A DNA stretch of 64,000 nt from Sandaracinaceae bacterium. GTDB taxonomy: Bacteria > Myxococcota_A > Polyangia > Polyangiales > Houyiibacteriaceae. The notes below the pieces were generated by a model. The model was not told the DNA's origin. It was given only the letters and a program-made list of their open reading frames with translations, and ran no database searches. Made by a program: the position numbers and the translations under genes. Within the stretch, counting starts at the first letter, position 1. The number at the start of each line of letters is the position of its first letter. The stretch covers positions 930,001 through 994,000 of the forward strand of contig JACKEI010000002.1 in assembly GCA_020633075.1 (NCBI GenBank), read 5' to 3'. Below, piece after piece: positions 1 to 7,994 of the stretch.

Positions 1-704
1 GTGCGCGCAAACTCGTCGCTGGTGGCGCGCAGGTTGCCCAGCGTGGCGTCGATCTCGGCCGCCGTGCCCTCGTCGGTCATCAGGTGCTGGATGGCGCCGT
101 CGCCGTTGGCCAGCATGTCGGTGACGCGCGCGAGGTTCGCGGCGATGCGCGTGACGTCGTGACTGAAGGCCTGGTCGCGGAACGGGTCGGTCGCGAGGCG
201 CAGGTTCTCCGCGGTGCCCTGGACCTCGGTCATGGCGCTTCCGGCGAGGGCCATCAGGTCGCCGCTGGTGCTCGCCGGGAGGGGTTCGGCTGGATCCCAG
301 GTGGGGAGGGTCCGGCGGCCGACCGTGATCTGCATGAGCTTGTCGCCCAGCATGCCCTTGCTGCCGATGGAGACCACGCTCGACCCTGCCTCGAACTCCC
401 CCTCGGTGCCCACGCGGCGACCCCGAATGAGCGCGGCCGCGTCGTTGATGACGTCGAAGCGCACCTCGATGCGGCCGTCCTCGGCGAACTCGACCGAGCT
501 GACCGAGCCCACGTTGACCCCGGCCACCGTGACGACGCTGCCTGGCCGCAGCCCATCCACCGTGTCGAAGATGGCGACGAACTCGGTCTTGCGCGTGAAC
601 AGGTTCTGCTGCGCGCCCACCACGAAGGCGAGCGTCGCGGTGATGCCCAAGGCCACCGTCACGAAGAGCCCTACGCGGAGCTGGGTCTTTTGGTTCGCTT
701 TCAT
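1..704 (-). CDS. mlaD: MlaD-like MCE-domain protein (3' end outside window)
   Basis: This is the periplasmic substrate-binding subunit of an Mla/Mce lipid-transport ABC system, which moves phospholipids between the inner and outer membranes in Gram-negative cells. The ATG is at 704 on the minus strand, and about 234 codons are visible before the frame leaves the window at base 1. The protein opens with a short basic stretch (MKANQKTQLRVG) and one membrane helix at about residues 10-30. An MCE domain follows at about 38-120, with the typical GLRPGSVVTVAGVNVG and GDKLMQITVG stretches. A helical region then begins, as in MlaD/PqiB-like proteins with a C-terminal helical bundle. Its start lies one base past the mlaF stop, so the two are probably co-translated. 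The permease gene mlaE is not visible. Confidence in the family is high; the substrate is inferred. Confidence 0.88.
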   Translation of the reverse strand, partial: MKANQKTQLRVGLFVTVALGITATLAFVVGAQQNLFTRKTEFVAIFDTVDGLRPGSVVTVAGVNVGSVSSVEFAEDGRIEVRFDVINDAAALIRGRRVGTEGEFEAGSSVVSIGSKGMLGDKLMQITVGRRTLPTWDPAEPLPASTSGDLMALAGSAMTEVQGTAENLRLATDPFRDQAFSHDVTRIAANLARVTDMLANGDGAIQHLMTDEGTAAEIDATLGNLRATSDEFAR

Positions 705-705
705 G

Positions 706-1476
706 TCAGATGGCGTTTCCGGGTTGCAGCGCCCGCGGCTCCTCGGCCGCGTTGCCTTCGATGAAGTCTTTCACGCGCGGGTCCTGACACGTGACGATAT
801 CGCGGATGCCGCCGCTGAAGATGATGCCGCCACCGTCGATCATGGCGATGCGGTTGCTGACGCGGATGGCGGTGTACATGTCGTGGGTCACCACCACGGA
901 GGTGATGTTCAGCGTGCTCTGCAGGTGCAGGATCAGGTCGATGATGCGGTTGATGTTGATCGGATCGAGCCCCGTCGTGGGCTCGTCGTAGAGCAGCACG
1001 TCGGGGCGCATGGCGATCGCGCGGGCCAGCCCGACGCGCTTCTTCATACCGCTCGAGAGGCCCCCCGGCCATTGATCCTGTTTGCCGGCGAGCCCCACGT
1101 AGCCGAGGCTCTCGTGGACGCGCGCTTCTATCTCGTCCTCGCTGAGCTCCCCGGCCGAGCGCAGCCCATACGCCACGTTCTCGCCGACCGTCATGGAGTC
1201 GAAGAGCGCCGCCGCTTGGAAGAGCATGGCGATGCGCCGCCGGATGGGCAGGTACTCGGGCTCGGTGAGGCCCGAGATGCGCTGACCGTCGAAGATGATC
1301 TCCCCCTCGTCGATGCTCAGGAGCCCGATCAGCATGCGCAGCATGACGCTCTTGCCCTGACCAGACCCGCCGATGATGGTGAGGGCCTCACCCTCCTCGA
1401 TGGAGAGGTCCAGGCCCCGGTAGATGACCTTGGGCCCAAACGCCTTCTTCACGCCGCGAAACTCGATGAGGGCCAC
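706..1476 (-). CDS. mlaF: MlaF-like ABC transporter ATPase
   Basis: This is the cytoplasmic ATPase of a phospholipid (Mla/Mce-type) ABC transporter. The GTG at 1476 gives 256 residues beginning VALIEFRGVKKAFG, which matches the usual ATPase N-terminus. A longer frame back to 1545 adds an atypical 23-residue leader and is less likely. Walker A GGSGQGKS is at 36-43, the Q-loop lies near residue 87, the LSSGM signature is at 140-144, and Walker B LLYDEP is at 161-166, followed by a D-loop and a THD switch histidine. It lies directly upstream of the MCE-domain gene on the same strand. The gene on its 5' side is on the other strand, so an mlaE permease must lie elsewhere, perhaps downstream of mlaD beyond the window. 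Confidence 0.9.
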   Translation of the reverse strand: MALIEFRGVKKAFGPKVIYRGLDLSIEEGEALTIIGGSGQGKSVMLRMLIGLLSIDEGEIIFDGQRISGLTEPEYLPIRRRIAMLFQAAALFDSMTVGENVAYGLRSAGELSEDEIEARVHESLGYVGLAGKQDQWPGGLSSGMKKRVGLARAIAMRPDVLLYDEPTTGLDPININRIIDLILHLQSTLNITSVVVTHDMYTAIRVSNRIAMIDGGGIIFSGGIRDIVTCQDPRVKDFIEGNAAEEPRALQPGNAI

Positions 1477-1592
1477 GCGCGTGAGGATAGCAGGTGGTGA
1501 GCGAGGAGCCCGACCGACCTTCGCTCTGCAACCCAGGCATCCCACACTGTGCGCGGGTGGTGTGCGGCGGGCCCATGCGATAGGGTCAGCGC

Positions 1593-2114
1593 GTGCTTGC
1601 TCGGCTCGGCGTGTGCGTGCCCTTGGTGCTCCTCGGTGCCCTGGCGCTCACGGGCTGCGGCGAGCCTGCCCAGGACTCGTCCAGCGCGCTCCGCGCGCGC
1701 GCGGAGCCGTATTTCCGTGAATTCGAGGAGTTCGACGCCTGGGCCCGTCGCAATTTCGACGCTGACCTCGCGCTGCGCGACGCCCGCGCGCTGGAGGAGA
1801 CGGTGTTCGCCCCCATCCGGCGTGAGCGGCACATTCTGGCGGCTTGGGTGGAGCGCGAAGGGGCCGACCCCCGGCAGGTGGGGCTGCGCACCGAGACTGC
1901 CCTGACCTTCGACTGGGTGGAGCTGCGCGGGGTCCCGATGCTGTCGCGCCTGTCGGTGGCCGAGGCCTCGCTGGCCGACCCGCGCACGCCCCGCGCGCCG
2001 CCCCGCGATGCGGTCGTCCTCTCGCGCCGGGCCAGCTCAGCGCGGGGGGGCGGCGATGTGCGCGTGACCGTGGCCTATGCGCCCCGCGAGCTCGACGCGG
2101 AGGACGACGAGTAG
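1593..2114 (+). CDS. Hypothetical lipoprotein
   Basis: I do not recognise this gene. The GTG at 1593 starts a 173-residue product with a clear lipoprotein signal. Its N-terminus is hydrophobic, with VPLVLLGALALTGC, so the predicted lipidated cysteine is near residue 22. The mature part is charged and mostly helical (for example RAEPYFREFEEFDAWARRNF) and ends in an acidic tail (LDAEDDE). It is read divergently from mlaF, with about 115 bases between the two starts, and converges on the hydrolase gene that ends at 2162. A membrane-anchored periplasmic protein is the most that can be said. Confidence 0.7.
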   Translation: MLARLGVCVPLVLLGALALTGCGEPAQDSSSALRARAEPYFREFEEFDAWARRNFDADLALRDARALEETVFAPIRRERHILAAWVEREGADPRQVGLRTETALTFDWVELRGVPMLSRLSVAEASLADPRTPRAPPRDAVVLSRRASSARGGGDVRVTVAYAPRELDAEDDE

Positions 2115-2151
2115 GCACGGAGCGCTCCCCGCTCGGCGCGTGCACCGTGCC
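2113..2151. terminator. Weak inverted repeat between convergent genes
   Basis: GGCACGG at about 2114-2120 can pair with CCGTGCC at about 2145-2151, with roughly 24 bases between the arms. It sits between the stops of the lipoprotein and the convergent hydrolase. There is no T-tract, so a termination role is only suggested by position. Confidence 0.2.
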
Positions 2152-2161
2152 ACCGAGCCGC

Positions 2162-3457
2162 TCACGCGAGGCGCTCGGCTTCGCCCTCTCCGGGCGCCGC
2201 GCAGAGCCGACGGATCTGCTCGTACACGGCCGGGTGGTTCTGGAGCTCGTGGTGCATCACGCCGCCGTAGTGGCTGGTGTCGATCGGGAACGCACCCGAC
2301 ATCATGGGGCCGGACGCGCTCGGGACGCGCACGAGCAGGTCGCCCATGAGCACTCCCAGCGGGTGCTCGGGGTCGCGCGTGAGCGTCGCGGAGATGAAGT
2401 GGTGTGTCGCGTGCGCGAGCGGCAGGGCGTCGTGAGCGCGCGGGTCCGGCGCGAGCCAGTCCTCGTCCACGATGGGCGCGTGGCGCATGTCGTGCACGGC
2501 CGCGCTGCGGCGCTCGAGGATGCGCGCCATGATCTGCGTCGCGGGCAGGTCCACCCGGTTGAGGGCTCCCGTGAGGGCGTGCCCGAAGCTGGCCAGCGGC
2601 GCGCCCTGGTGCGGCGAGCCCAAGTAGAACGCGCGGCGCACGCGCGCGGGCCAGCGCATGCCCCCCTCTTCGCCGTAGTGACACGCGCTGCGCAGCACCA
2701 GCCCGCCCATGCTGTGCCCGATGAGCGTGAGCTCGAAGGGCTGCACCGGGTAGGCGTCCGTCAGCTCCTCGAGCAGGTCCGCCAGACGTCGCCCGCACTC
2801 GGAGATGTGGCGGCCGGTGTTGTAGCGCAGGAACAGCGGCGTGAAGCCGAGGTCGCGCGCGAGCAGCGTGCCAAAGTGAGTCCCCGGGTCCCCGTGGTAG
2901 GCCTCGGCCTGCAGACACCACGACCACTCCGTGGTGGCCATGCCGTGCACGAAGAGCGCCACCTTGGCGGTCGCGTCGGGCAGCGCCTCGCGCAGCGCGT
3001 CGGTCTGGACGGGGACGTAGCGGTCCCCCGCGCGCAGCACCATGGACAGATCGAGGCCGCTCGCCCGGTCGTGCAGGTGGTCCCCGACGACGGCGTTGAC
3101 CACGCCCAGCGCGGCGTCGCCCACCCACGCGGCCGAGGACGTGGACATGGCGTTGGACACGAGCGGCACCGCGGGCACGCCCAGCTCGTCGGCCGCGGCG
3201 GGCCCGAGGGCGACGTCGAGCCCCAGGTCCGTCACCGTCTCCACGGAGCGATTCACGAACTGGATGGTGCTCAGGACGCCGTCGGTGGCGAAGCGTCGGA
3301 TCGCGTCGGCGGCGCGGGCGGGCTCACGCAGCGGCTCGAGCTCGTCCGTCACGCGCAGCACACCGCGCGACGTGGACTCGTGTCCCTCGCGCACCAGCTC
3401 GACCGTCGCGTCGACCGCGTCGTGGATGAGGGCCTTTAGCCCGCGCAAGCGTCGCAT
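2162..3457 (-). CDS. Alpha/beta hydrolase (lipase/esterase-like)
   Basis: This is a 431-residue serine hydrolase. The ATG at 3457 (MRRLRGLKAL) is preferred over a longer frame starting at 3514. The central part has the oxyanion-side stretch KVALFVHGMATTEWSW and the nucleophile elbow IGHSMGGLVLR, typical of GHSxGG lipases and PGAP1/triacylglycerol-lipase-like proteins. Further on, GSPHQGAPLA resembles the lid-side region of the same group, and HYGGVMHHEL may supply the catalytic histidine. The first 150 residues are mostly helical and have no obvious signal peptide, so it may act in the cytoplasm. Its substrate cannot be read from the sequence; a lipid ester is a guess. It lies 99 bases downstream of the pentapeptide gene on the same strand. 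Confidence 0.8.
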   Translation of the reverse strand: MRRLRGLKALIHDAVDATVELVREGHESTSRGVLRVTDELEPLREPARAADAIRRFATDGVLSTIQFVNRSVETVTDLGLDVALGPAAADELGVPAVPLVSNAMSTSSAAWVGDAALGVVNAVVGDHLHDRASGLDLSMVLRAGDRYVPVQTDALREALPDATAKVALFVHGMATTEWSWCLQAEAYHGDPGTHFGTLLARDLGFTPLFLRYNTGRHISECGRRLADLLEELTDAYPVQPFELTLIGHSMGGLVLRSACHYGEEGGMRWPARVRRAFYLGSPHQGAPLASFGHALTGALNRVDLPATQIMARILERRSAAVHDMRHAPIVDEDWLAPDPRAHDALPLAHATHHFISATLTRDPEHPLGVLMGDLLVRVPSASGPMMSGAFPIDTSHYGGVMHHELQNHPAVYEQIRRLCAAPGEGEAERLA

Positions 3458-3556
3458 GGCGAGAGTGTGGCACCTCGCGCGCCCGCCGGGGGGCGTGACG
3501 GCAGGAATCGACACGACGGCTGCGGCGACGAACGCGCGTCGGCGTAGGGCCGCACG

Positions 3557-4156
3557 TCACACGAGGATGCCCATGCTTCGCAGCGTCTCGAGCCCGGCTT
3601 CCATGGAGAAGCGGGTCTTGCTCAGTTGATTGATCGACGGGTCGATGCGGTAGTGCAGGGCGCTCGAGAGGTCGGTCTTGACCAGCTTCGTGCGGTTGAA
3701 CACGGCGTCGCGCAGGTCGGTACCCGCGAAGGACGCCTCCGTCAGGTCGCTGCCCGAGAAGTCGACCTCGTGCGCGACGCAGTCCACCAGCTCGGTCTTG
3801 CGCATCTTGCGTCCCGCGAAGACCCCGTAGCTGAGCACGCAGCCTTCGAACGACACGTCGAAGAGCAGGTCGCGCGCCACGGTCCAGTCGATGCCCATGA
3901 GCTTCGTGTGCTCGAAGCGCACGTCCCTGAAGCTGCAGTCGCCCACCAGTGCCATCGAGAGGTCGCAGCGGACGAAGGTGCACTCGTCGAACACCACCGA
4001 CTGCAGCTGCGCCTTGTCCATCGACACGGCCTCGAAGCGGCACTGCGCAAAGCGCTTGTTGCGCAGGTCGAGCGCGGGGTAGGAGCCACCTTCGAAGAGC
4101 TCGTCCTCGAAGTCCTCGGCGGATCGCAGTCGGCTCGCGACGTCGGTCTGGGTCAT
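3557..4156 (-). CDS. Pentapeptide-repeat protein
   Basis: This is a 199-residue protein built from A(D/N)LxF-type pentapeptides, for example RFAQCRFEAV, QSVVFDECTF, DVRFEHTKL, DFSGSDLTEASFAGTDLRDA and VFNRTKL. Such repeats fold into a right-handed quadrilateral beta-helix. Length and repeat style resemble the Qnr/MfpA-like group, which mimic DNA and protect gyrase, but many pentapeptide proteins have no known role, so that function is not claimed. There is no signal peptide. The start lies three bases past the serpin stop on the same strand, so the two are probably one transcript. Confidence 0.85.
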   Translation of the reverse strand: MTQTDVASRLRSAEDFEDELFEGGSYPALDLRNKRFAQCRFEAVSMDKAQLQSVVFDECTFVRCDLSMALVGDCSFRDVRFEHTKLMGIDWTVARDLLFDVSFEGCVLSYGVFAGRKMRKTELVDCVAHEVDFSGSDLTEASFAGTDLRDAVFNRTKLVKTDLSSALHYRIDPSINQLSKTRFSMEAGLETLRSMGILV

Positions 4157-4159
4157 GGT

Positions 4160-5476
4160 TCAGCGGGGGTCGCTCACGCGCCCCAGGAAGAGGACGGCGC
4201 CGCTGCGCAGGTCCAGCAGCACGAACACGAAGGGATGATCGGCCATGAAGCTGGGCGGCGGTGGTCCAGCCCTGCGCGCGCGCATGACGACGGCCGTCGC
4301 GGCCGCGGCCTCCGTGCCCTCCTCGTTCACCTCGATGAACGCCCGGTGGAAGACGTCCGAGATGGAGAGGCTGCCGGGTGGCGGCGCGATGCCGCTGAAG
4401 TCCGCTTCTCCGCCGAACGCGGTAGGCATGCCCAGCGCCCGCAGCGGACCGGCGAGCGCCATCGAGGGCGGTTCCAGACGGAAGCGCGGGAGCCGGACCT
4501 CCACCTCCACGCGCGACATGGCCGCGCGCCAGCGCGTCAGCGTCTCGGTGCTCAGCGCACCCTCGATGCCCGACAGCGCCTCGGTACCGGAGCGCTCGTT
4601 CGGCAGCAGGAGGATCATGCTGAGATCGCCTCCCGTGTACGGCATCTCCAGGATGCGCAGGCCCTCCGGCAGCTCGGCCCACGCGAAGGTCGCCCGGCCG
4701 CGCATCATCGGCACGTTCGCCTCGGTGGCTCCGTTGACCAGGAACGGGGCCGGCTCCGTCGCGGACGCATCGAAAGGGGTCTGCCACGTGCTCTTGAAGT
4801 AGATGGCGTTGACCAACACGAGCCGTGTCAGGGGAGAGACGGCCCCGGCGGGCAGCAGCTCTTGGATGCGCTCCTCCGTGCGCTGCGCCACCCACTGGTT
4901 GATGGTGCGCCGAGAGGGGTCCGGGGCGCCCGCGAAGTCCAGCAGCTCCACGGGCGCGTCATACTCGGTGCGCGTCAGCGCGACGAACTCCGGAGCGAGC
5001 GGCAGGCCCTCTGCGGCAAACAGGCGATTTGCGGTGCGCAGCGTCGCGGAGGTGGTGGTGTTCCAGGTCGAGCCGACCGCCCTGTACGCCCGGTGCAGCG
5101 TGGTGTCTGCTGGGTCGACGTGCAGCACCTGCTGCATCTCCGCGGCGGTGTCCGCCCGGGCTCCGGCGTAGGTCATGGACAGCGCCATGTGGACGCTGAT
5201 GGGCGCGATCACGACGTTGCCCGGCGCCCCGCGCACGCGCTGATAGAGCTCGAAGCCAAAGGCGTTGGCGCGCGTCATCATGCCGCCGACGTTGACGTCG
5301 GTCCCCGCGCTCTCCTCCTCCTCGACCTGGCCCTGCGCAGCCGCGCCAGGGGGGCCATTCGGTGCCGGGCGCTCTGCGGTCGGGGTGGGCGGCTCGCTCG
5401 TGCGGCCGGCGCAGGCAGCGGAAGCACCTGACAGCGCTAGCCCGAGCAGGGGCAGCAGGAGGAAGCGTCTGGACAT
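4160..5476 (-). CDS. Serpin (serine protease inhibitor) lipoprotein
   Basis: This is a 438-residue serpin exported as a lipoprotein. The ATG at 5476 opens a signal peptide ending in SGASAAC, followed by a Pro/Glu-rich linker of about 45 residues. Serpin hallmarks are visible: NVVIAPISVHMALSMTYAGA near the N-terminus, LVLVNAIYFKSTW, FHRAFIEVNEEGTEAAAATA and the C-terminal DHPFVFVLLD with FLGRV. The reactive-centre hinge EEGTEAAAATA has the small residues needed for loop insertion, so the protein is probably inhibitory. Counting from the hinge places P1 at Arg in VVMRARR, which predicts a trypsin-like target. It may protect the cell surface from its own or prey proteases; that role is inferred. 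Confidence 0.93.
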   Translation of the reverse strand: MSRRFLLLPLLGLALSGASAACAGRTSEPPTPTAERPAPNGPPGAAAQGQVEEEESAGTDVNVGGMMTRANAFGFELYQRVRGAPGNVVIAPISVHMALSMTYAGARADTAAEMQQVLHVDPADTTLHRAYRAVGSTWNTTTSATLRTANRLFAAEGLPLAPEFVALTRTEYDAPVELLDFAGAPDPSRRTINQWVAQRTEERIQELLPAGAVSPLTRLVLVNAIYFKSTWQTPFDASATEPAPFLVNGATEANVPMMRGRATFAWAELPEGLRILEMPYTGGDLSMILLLPNERSGTEALSGIEGALSTETLTRWRAAMSRVEVEVRLPRFRLEPPSMALAGPLRALGMPTAFGGEADFSGIAPPPGSLSISDVFHRAFIEVNEEGTEAAAATAVVMRARRAGPPPPSFMADHPFVFVLLDLRSGAVLFLGRVSDPR

Positions 5477-5570
5477 GCCGCGCACCCTAGCCCGCCGCGG
5501 GCACGCGCGGCAATCGCGGCTGTGTGCGTGAGGGAGGCAGCCGCCGCAGGGCGCGCGAGGGCGGCCTTGA

Positions 5571-7190
5571 TCAGGAGCCCGGCTTGCGCGCGAGGGTGAG
5601 ACGGAAGCACGCGCCTGCGCTCGTGCCGCTCTCGCCGGGCGCGGGCTCTTCCGCCGCTGGGTCGAGGGTCAGCGTGCCGCCGTGCGCCTGCGCGACGGCG
5701 CTAGCGATGGCGAGCCCGAGGCCGGTCCCGTCCCGCTCGGCATCCGTGGTGAAGAAGCGGTCGAAGATGCGGTCACGGTGGGCCGCAGGGACGCCCGGAC
5801 CCTGGTCTCGCACCGCGACGCAGATCATCTCGCTGGTGCCGCTCACGTGCACGGCGACGTCGGCGCCCACGGGCGAGAAGCGCACCGCGTTGTCGCAGAG
5901 ATTCAGCAGGGCGGTGACCAAGTCCGTCTCCCGCACCGCGGCGAGCAGGGGCTCTGTGCCCTCCGAGCTCACCTTCACCTCGTGGTCGGGCGTGCTCGCG
6001 CGCCGGGCGACGTCCGCCACCAGCGCAGCGATGTCGCGCACCACCTTGGGCTCCTGGCTCGCCTCGATGCGGCTCAGCTCGAGCAGCCGCGACACCAGGC
6101 GGTCCAGGCGCTCCACGTCCAGCTCGATGTTACGCAGGAAGCGCTGGCGCGCCGTCGGGTCCTCCGCGGCGCCCTCGCCCAGCAGCTCGGCGGCTCCACG
6201 GATCGACGTCAGCGGGGACTTGAACTCGTGCGCGACGTCGGCGGCGAAGTCCGAGATGTAGCGCAACCGCCCGTCCAGCTCGCGCGTCATCTGTGCGAAG
6301 GACTCGCTCAGGTCGCGGATCTCACCGCTGCCGACGATGGGCACGGGGGCGTCACGGTCTCCGCGGGCGATTCGCTGCGCGGCGCGAGAGAGGCGCGCGA
6401 GCGGGCGCGAGATGGTCCACCCGAGCGCGAGGCTCACCAGGACGGTGAAGGCGATGGCGATGGACAGGACCGAGATCAGGCCGCGGCGGATGCGATACAG
6501 CTCCAGCAGCACCGGCTGCGTGCTGCGCACCACGTACACGACGGCCACGACGCGTCGATCCTCGAAGACGGGCTCGGCCACGAAGAGCAGGACCTCGGGG
6601 GAGCGCTCGCGGATGCGTGTGAAGCTCGCGCGCTCGCCCGTCAGCGCTCGCCGCACCTCGGTGCGCTCCGTCAGGGGGGGCCAGGGCTCGTCGTGCGCGT
6701 CGCTCCACTGTGCCGAGAAGTCGCCCGCGGTGGCGCGGTAGCGGCCGCTGGTCAGTGAGCCTGGTGCGACCTCGGCGCCGACGGGCAGCAGCGAGGGGAC
6801 CAGCGGCTCGGGCCCCTCGGGGGCGCCGTCACGGTGGGAGTCCAGCACCACCGCGCCGTCACGTAGGAAGACACGCACGCGCGTGCGCGTGTCCATGGCG
6901 GCGAGGCGCAGCACCTCCTGGTGGGCGAGCGCGTCGAAGGGAGCGCCCTCGCGTTGCGCCGTCTCCAGCATCCGCCGCACGAGGATGGCCTGGTGGCGCA
7001 TGTCGCGCTCGAGCGCCCCCAAGAGCTGGCGCTCGTAGAGGCGCGCGAACTCGAGCCCGGCGACCGGCACGAGCACGACCAGCAGGTTGACCAGCAGGAG
7101 GCGCAGGCCGATGCGCCCCAGCAGGCGCCGCGCCGTGTGCAGCACTCCGCCGCCCGTCGTCGAGCTGGCGCTGGGGCTGGCCTCACGCAC
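5571..7190 (-). CDS. Membrane sensor histidine kinase (ChvG/EnvZ-like)
   Basis: This is a 539-residue two-component sensor kinase starting at a GTG at 7190. It has two membrane helices (about 26-46 and again after residue 230, LISVLSIAIAFTVLVSLALG) enclosing a periplasmic sensor of roughly 185 residues. A HAMP linker (SRPLARLSRAAQRIARGD) and an H-box follow, with AHEFKSPLTSIRG and the phospho-accepting His near residue 321. The N-box LCDNAVRF, G1 DQGPGVP, F-box FDRFFT and G2 GTGLGLAI complete the catalytic domain. Its first 8 bases overlap the end of the regulator gene, so the pair is translationally coupled. The signal is unknown; the layout resembles ChvG-type envelope-stress sensors. Confidence 0.93.
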   Translation of the reverse strand: MREASPSASSTTGGGVLHTARRLLGRIGLRLLLVNLLVVLVPVAGLEFARLYERQLLGALERDMRHQAILVRRMLETAQREGAPFDALAHQEVLRLAAMDTRTRVRVFLRDGAVVLDSHRDGAPEGPEPLVPSLLPVGAEVAPGSLTSGRYRATAGDFSAQWSDAHDEPWPPLTERTEVRRALTGERASFTRIRERSPEVLLFVAEPVFEDRRVVAVVYVVRSTQPVLLELYRIRRGLISVLSIAIAFTVLVSLALGWTISRPLARLSRAAQRIARGDRDAPVPIVGSGEIRDLSESFAQMTRELDGRLRYISDFAADVAHEFKSPLTSIRGAAELLGEGAAEDPTARQRFLRNIELDVERLDRLVSRLLELSRIEASQEPKVVRDIAALVADVARRASTPDHEVKVSSEGTEPLLAAVRETDLVTALLNLCDNAVRFSPVGADVAVHVSGTSEMICVAVRDQGPGVPAAHRDRIFDRFFTTDAERDGTGLGLAIASAVAQAHGGTLTLDPAAEEPAPGESGTSAGACFRLTLARKPGS

Positions 7191-7890
7191 CAGCGGCCTT
7201 GTAGCCCACGCCGTGCACGGTCTCGATCGGGTCGCGGTCGAGCGGCCGGAACTTCGCCCGAATGCGGCGGACGTGGGTGTCCAGCGTCCGCTCGGTCACC
7301 AGGTTGTCGAAGGGGTAGGCGCGCTGCATCAGCTGTCCGCGCGACAGCACCACGCCCGGTCGCTCGAAGAGCGCGGCCAGCACCCCGAACTCGGTGGCGG
7401 TCAGCCGCAGCACGTGCTCGCCGCAGCGCACCTCGTGGCGCTCCACGTCGATGCGGATGCCGTCGTGCTCCAGCACCTCCGCGTCTTCGGGCGCGCGCGG
7501 CGACGTGCCCGGGGCGGCTCCCGGCGAGACGCCGCGACGCAGCAGCGCCTTCACGCGAGCCACGAGCTCGCGGGTCCCGAAGGGCTTGGTGAGGTAGTCG
7601 TCGCCGCCCAGCTCGAGCCCCAAGACGCGGTCGATCTCCTCGCCCCGTGACGACAGAAAGAGGACGGGCACGGTCGAGCTGCGCCGCAGCTCGCGACACA
7701 CGTCCAGGCCATCGAGCTCCGGCATCATGACGTCGAGGATCACGAGGTCCACGTCACTCTGGCGGGCGCGCTCGAGCGCGGCGCGACCGTGGGTCACGAG
7801 AGTCACCCGGTAGCCCTGGTGCTCGAGCGCGTACTGCACCACCTCACGGATGCGGGCTTCGTCGTCAGCGACGAGGATGTGGGCGACCAT
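7183..7890 (-). CDS. OmpR/PhoB-family response regulator
   Basis: This is a 235-residue DNA-binding response regulator and the partner of the adjacent kinase. The ATG at 7890 (MVAHILVADDE) is chosen over a longer frame to 7959, because this is where the receiver domain normally begins. The receiver has the acidic pair at 9-10, the phospho-acceptor Asp53 (VILDVMMPELDG) and Lys102 (DDYLTKPF). A linker of about 20 residues (including PGAAPGTSPRAPED) leads to a winged-helix domain with LTATEFGVLAAL, LSRGQLMQRAY and DTHVRRIRAKF. Targets are unknown; nearby candidates include its own operon and the serpin, but no operator repeats were identified. Confidence 0.94.
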   Translation of the reverse strand: MVAHILVADDEARIREVVQYALEHQGYRVTLVTHGRAALERARQSDVDLVILDVMMPELDGLDVCRELRRSSTVPVLFLSSRGEEIDRVLGLELGGDDYLTKPFGTRELVARVKALLRRGVSPGAAPGTSPRAPEDAEVLEHDGIRIDVERHEVRCGEHVLRLTATEFGVLAALFERPGVVLSRGQLMQRAYPFDNLVTERTLDTHVRRIRAKFRPLDRDPIETVHGVGYKAAGA

Positions 7891-7910
7891 GGAGGGCAGT
7901 GTACATGAGG

Positions 7911-7944
7911 GAAAAACGAAGAGAGCGCCCGGTGGGGCGCTCTC
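7911..7944 (-). terminator. Rho-independent terminator of the zinc-ribbon gene
   Basis: On the minus strand a 10-base-pair GC-rich stem (GAGAGCGCCC with GGGCGCTCTC, at 7921-7930 and 7935-7944) with a four-base loop is followed by a T-rich run (TTCGTTTTT, 7911-7919). It lies just past the stop at 7995 and before the regulator start at 7890, so it should end the zinc-ribbon transcript and insulate the two-component operon. Confidence 0.8.
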
Positions 7945-7994
7945 TGCGGGTGGGCTCACCGAGACGGTCGGCGAACGTTCAGGGGGTCAGGGAC

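Noticed and set aside
3324..4895. A 523-codon minus-strand frame overlapping the hydrolase, pentapeptide and serpin genes
   Set aside because: Out of frame with three recognisable proteins and without a domain of its own.
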